This document shows positions 62,665 to 64,000 of a stretch of DNA of 64,000 nt, piece after piece. This DNA comes from Mycobacteroides sp. LB1 (GTDB lineage Bacteria; Actinomycetota; Actinomycetes; Mycobacteriales; Mycobacteriaceae). Every line of letters begins with the position of its first letter. Positions within the stretch are counted from its first letter, which is position 1. The position numbers and the translations under genes are program-made. Under the pieces are notes generated by a model. The model did no database searches. It saw only the letters and a program-made list of their open reading frames with translations, and was not told where the DNA came from. Location: NCBI RefSeq assembly GCF_013449725.1, contig NZ_JACCFF010000003.1, positions 124,001 through 188,000 on the forward strand. Direction: 5' to 3'.

Positions 62665-63597
62665 ATGCGCAGGGCCGCACGACTCCTCGCCGCCGTCATG
62701 GCCGCGATCGTCTTCAGCGGTTGTGGTAGCGCCAATCCCCTGGGCGGAGGACCGCTTTCGGGTGACCTCAATACGTTGATCGTCGGCTCGGCGGACTTCC
62801 CTGAGTCGAAAACCGTGGCCGAGCTCTACGCCCAGATATTGCAGACCAACGGCTTTCAGGTCACCAGGCAGTTGGGTATCGGCAGCCGCGAGACGTACAT
62901 CCCGGCGGTCAAGGATCATTCGATCGACCTGATCGGCGATTACACCGGAAATCTGCTGCGCTACTTCGACCCGGACGCGACCGCCACCAAGCCCGATGAC
63001 GTTGAGCTGGCGCTGCTACGCAAGCTGGACGGGGATCTCGACATCCTGACCCCTTCTCCGGCATCGGATGCCGACACGTTGTGTGTCACCAGGGCCACCG
63101 CGGACAAATGGAATCTGCGCTCGCTCGCGGACCTTGCGGCGCACTCGGGGGAAGTGAAGGTCGGCGCGCCCTCGGAGTTCCTGCACCGCAGCGTGGGTCT
63201 GGCCGGGCTCAAGGCCAATTACGGACTGGATATCCCGGAGTCCCGTTTCGTGGCCATCAGTGACGGCGGCGGACCTGCCACAGTGAAAGCGTTGTTGGAC
63301 GGAACCATTACTGCAGCCAACATCTTCAGCACCTCACCGGCGATCGCCGAACATGACCTGGTGGTGTTGGAGGATCCCAAGTTCACCTTTCCGGCGGGCA
63401 ATCTGGTGCCGTTGGTCAACGCGCAGAAGAAGTCCGAGAAGTTGAAGAAGGTACTCGACGCGCTCTCGGCGCGCTTGACCACTGATGACCTCACCAGGCT
63501 CAACGCCGCGGTTTCCGGTAACGACGGCGTTGACCCCAAGGAAGCCGCACAGAAATGGTTGGCGGACAAAGGTTTCGACAAACCGATAGGGAACTGA
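62665..63597 (+). CDS. Osmolyte ABC transporter substrate-binding lipoprotein (ProX/OpuC-type)
   Basis: The 310-residue protein has a signal peptide with lipobox FSGC and the OpuC/ProX fold markers ADFPESKTVAELYAQIL, DLIGDYTGNL and the C-terminal LTTDDLTRLN. It would bind glycine betaine, carnitine, choline or a similar quaternary amine. The ATPase gene begins 4 bp after its stop, so it is the first gene of the transporter operon in this window. Confidence 0.9.
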   Translation: MRRAARLLAAVMAAIVFSGCGSANPLGGGPLSGDLNTLIVGSADFPESKTVAELYAQILQTNGFQVTRQLGIGSRETYIPAVKDHSIDLIGDYTGNLLRYFDPDATATKPDDVELALLRKLDGDLDILTPSPASDADTLCVTRATADKWNLRSLADLAAHSGEVKVGAPSEFLHRSVGLAGLKANYGLDIPESRFVAISDGGGPATVKALLDGTITAANIFSTSPAIAEHDLVVLEDPKFTFPAGNLVPLVNAQKKSEKLKKVLDALSARLTTDDLTRLNAAVSGNDGVDPKEAAQKWLADKGFDKPIGN

Positions 63598-63601
63598 TCG
63601 C

Positions 63602-64000
63602 GTGATCACCTTCGAGAACGTCACCAAGAAGTACCCCGACGGGACCACCGCGGTCGACGATCTCACCATGCATGTCGACAAGGGATCGTTCACGGTATTC
63701 GTGGGGCCCTCGGGCTGCGGCAAGACCACGTCGATGCGGATGATCAACCGGATGACCGACCTCACCTCGGGTGTCTTGACCGTCGACGGGGCCGATATCA
63801 GGACGGTCGATCCGGTCAAACTGCGGTTGGGCATTGGGTATGTGATCCAGAACGCCGGCCTCATGCCGCACCAGCGCGTCGTCGACAACGTGGCGACAGT
63901 GCCTGTGCTGCGCGGTGAATCCCGGCGCGCCGCACGCAAGGCCGCCCTCCAGGTATTGGAACGGGTGGGGCTCGATCCGAAGTTGGCCACCAGGTACCCC
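63602..64000 (+). CDS. Osmolyte ABC transporter ATPase (ProV/OpuA-type), partial
   Basis: GTG 63602 opens an ABC ATPase cut by the window end after 133 codons. Walker A GPSGCGKTT and the Q-loop region VIQNAGLMPHQRV are present, with the IQN variant typical of osmoprotectant transporters (ProV/OpuCA). It couples ATP hydrolysis to uptake of the ligand bound by the preceding lipoprotein. The 3' half and any permease genes are outside the window. Confidence 0.9.
   Translation, partial: MITFENVTKKYPDGTTAVDDLTMHVDKGSFTVFVGPSGCGKTTSMRMINRMTDLTSGVLTVDGADIRTVDPVKLRLGIGYVIQNAGLMPHQRVVDNVATVPVLRGESRRAARKAALQVLERVGLDPKLATRYP

Noticed and set aside
1..64000. CRISPR arrays, insertion sequences or prophage genes
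   Set aside because: No regularly spaced direct repeats of CRISPR type, no transposase or phage structural gene motifs were found; the GATAC boxes are too short and are arranged as binding sites.

Overview
The window is about 64 kb of a high-GC actinobacterial chromosome. It comes from a rapidly growing mycobacterium, most probably the Mycobacteroides abscessus/chelonae group. The evidence is a complete mycolate-arabinogalactan core (fadD32-pks13-accD4, embB/embA/embC, aftA, dprE2, dprE1, a gtrA-type flippase, wzt-glfT1-wzm, bpa), gene order matching the M. tuberculosis Rv3801c-Rv3772 region, and two target-site signatures known from naturally resistant mycobacteria: Gln-Met in the EmbB ethambutol motif and Ala at the benzothiazinone cysteine of DprE1. 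Many starts look leaderless (a TANNNT box 5-8 nt before ATG/GTG), as is usual in mycobacteria. No insertion sequence, prophage, integrase or CRISPR array was seen.

Layout. 1-7156: end of fadD32, then pks13 and accD4 (mycolic acid condensation), closed by a strong hairpin. 7180-8948: a small membrane protein, a CDF metal exporter and a divergent zinc-ribbon protein. 9031-25109 (minus strand): the arabinan block gtrA-dprE1-dprE2-aftA-embC, then, beyond an inserted plus-strand AAA/STAND ATPase gene, embA-embB. The gap between embA and the ATPase carries an unusual array of GATAC boxes. 25218-30468: a tiny acidic protein, an Asp-nucleophile hydrolase-like protein, a MocR regulator with a divergent AhpD-like protein, a secreted peptidase-like protein and a PAP2-lipid kinase fusion. 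30422-36159 (minus strand): a tightly overlapping operon running from an Rv3779-like membrane protein through bpa, wzt, glfT1 and wzm to a PAP2 phosphatase (galactan priming and export). 36269-41254: an Rv3778c-like PLP-fold protein, a quinone oxidoreductase with a divergent MarR regulator, tRNA-Ser, an FAD oxidoreductase and an OsmC protein.

41366-45864 is the most interesting part. A family 2A encapsulin shell and its cysteine desulfurase cargo (minus strand) lie back to back with a plus-strand leaderless 33-codon ORF ending in five Cys codons. That ORF's tail can base-pair with the ribosome-binding region of a downstream thioester-domain-like gene. It therefore looks like a cysteine-responsive attenuator in front of a protein whose thioester Cys position is Ser. 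45861-49505: hisC2-type aminotransferase, tRNA-Ser, tRNA-Arg, an SRPBCC protein, a TetR regulator with an apparently frameshifted GNAT gene, and small secreted and membrane proteins. 49655-64000: GMC oxidoreductase; a three-gene WXG100-like / alpha-beta hydrolase / lipoprotein cassette resembling a type VII secreted effector with an immunity-type partner; TetR plus metal-dependent hydrolase with a perfect operator palindrome; phosphatase, SHOCT protein, acyl-CoA dehydrogenase, ThrE-type transporter, LapA protein, a DapB-like/SDR pair with a divergent TetR, and the start of a ProX/ProV-type osmolyte ABC transporter cut by the window end.
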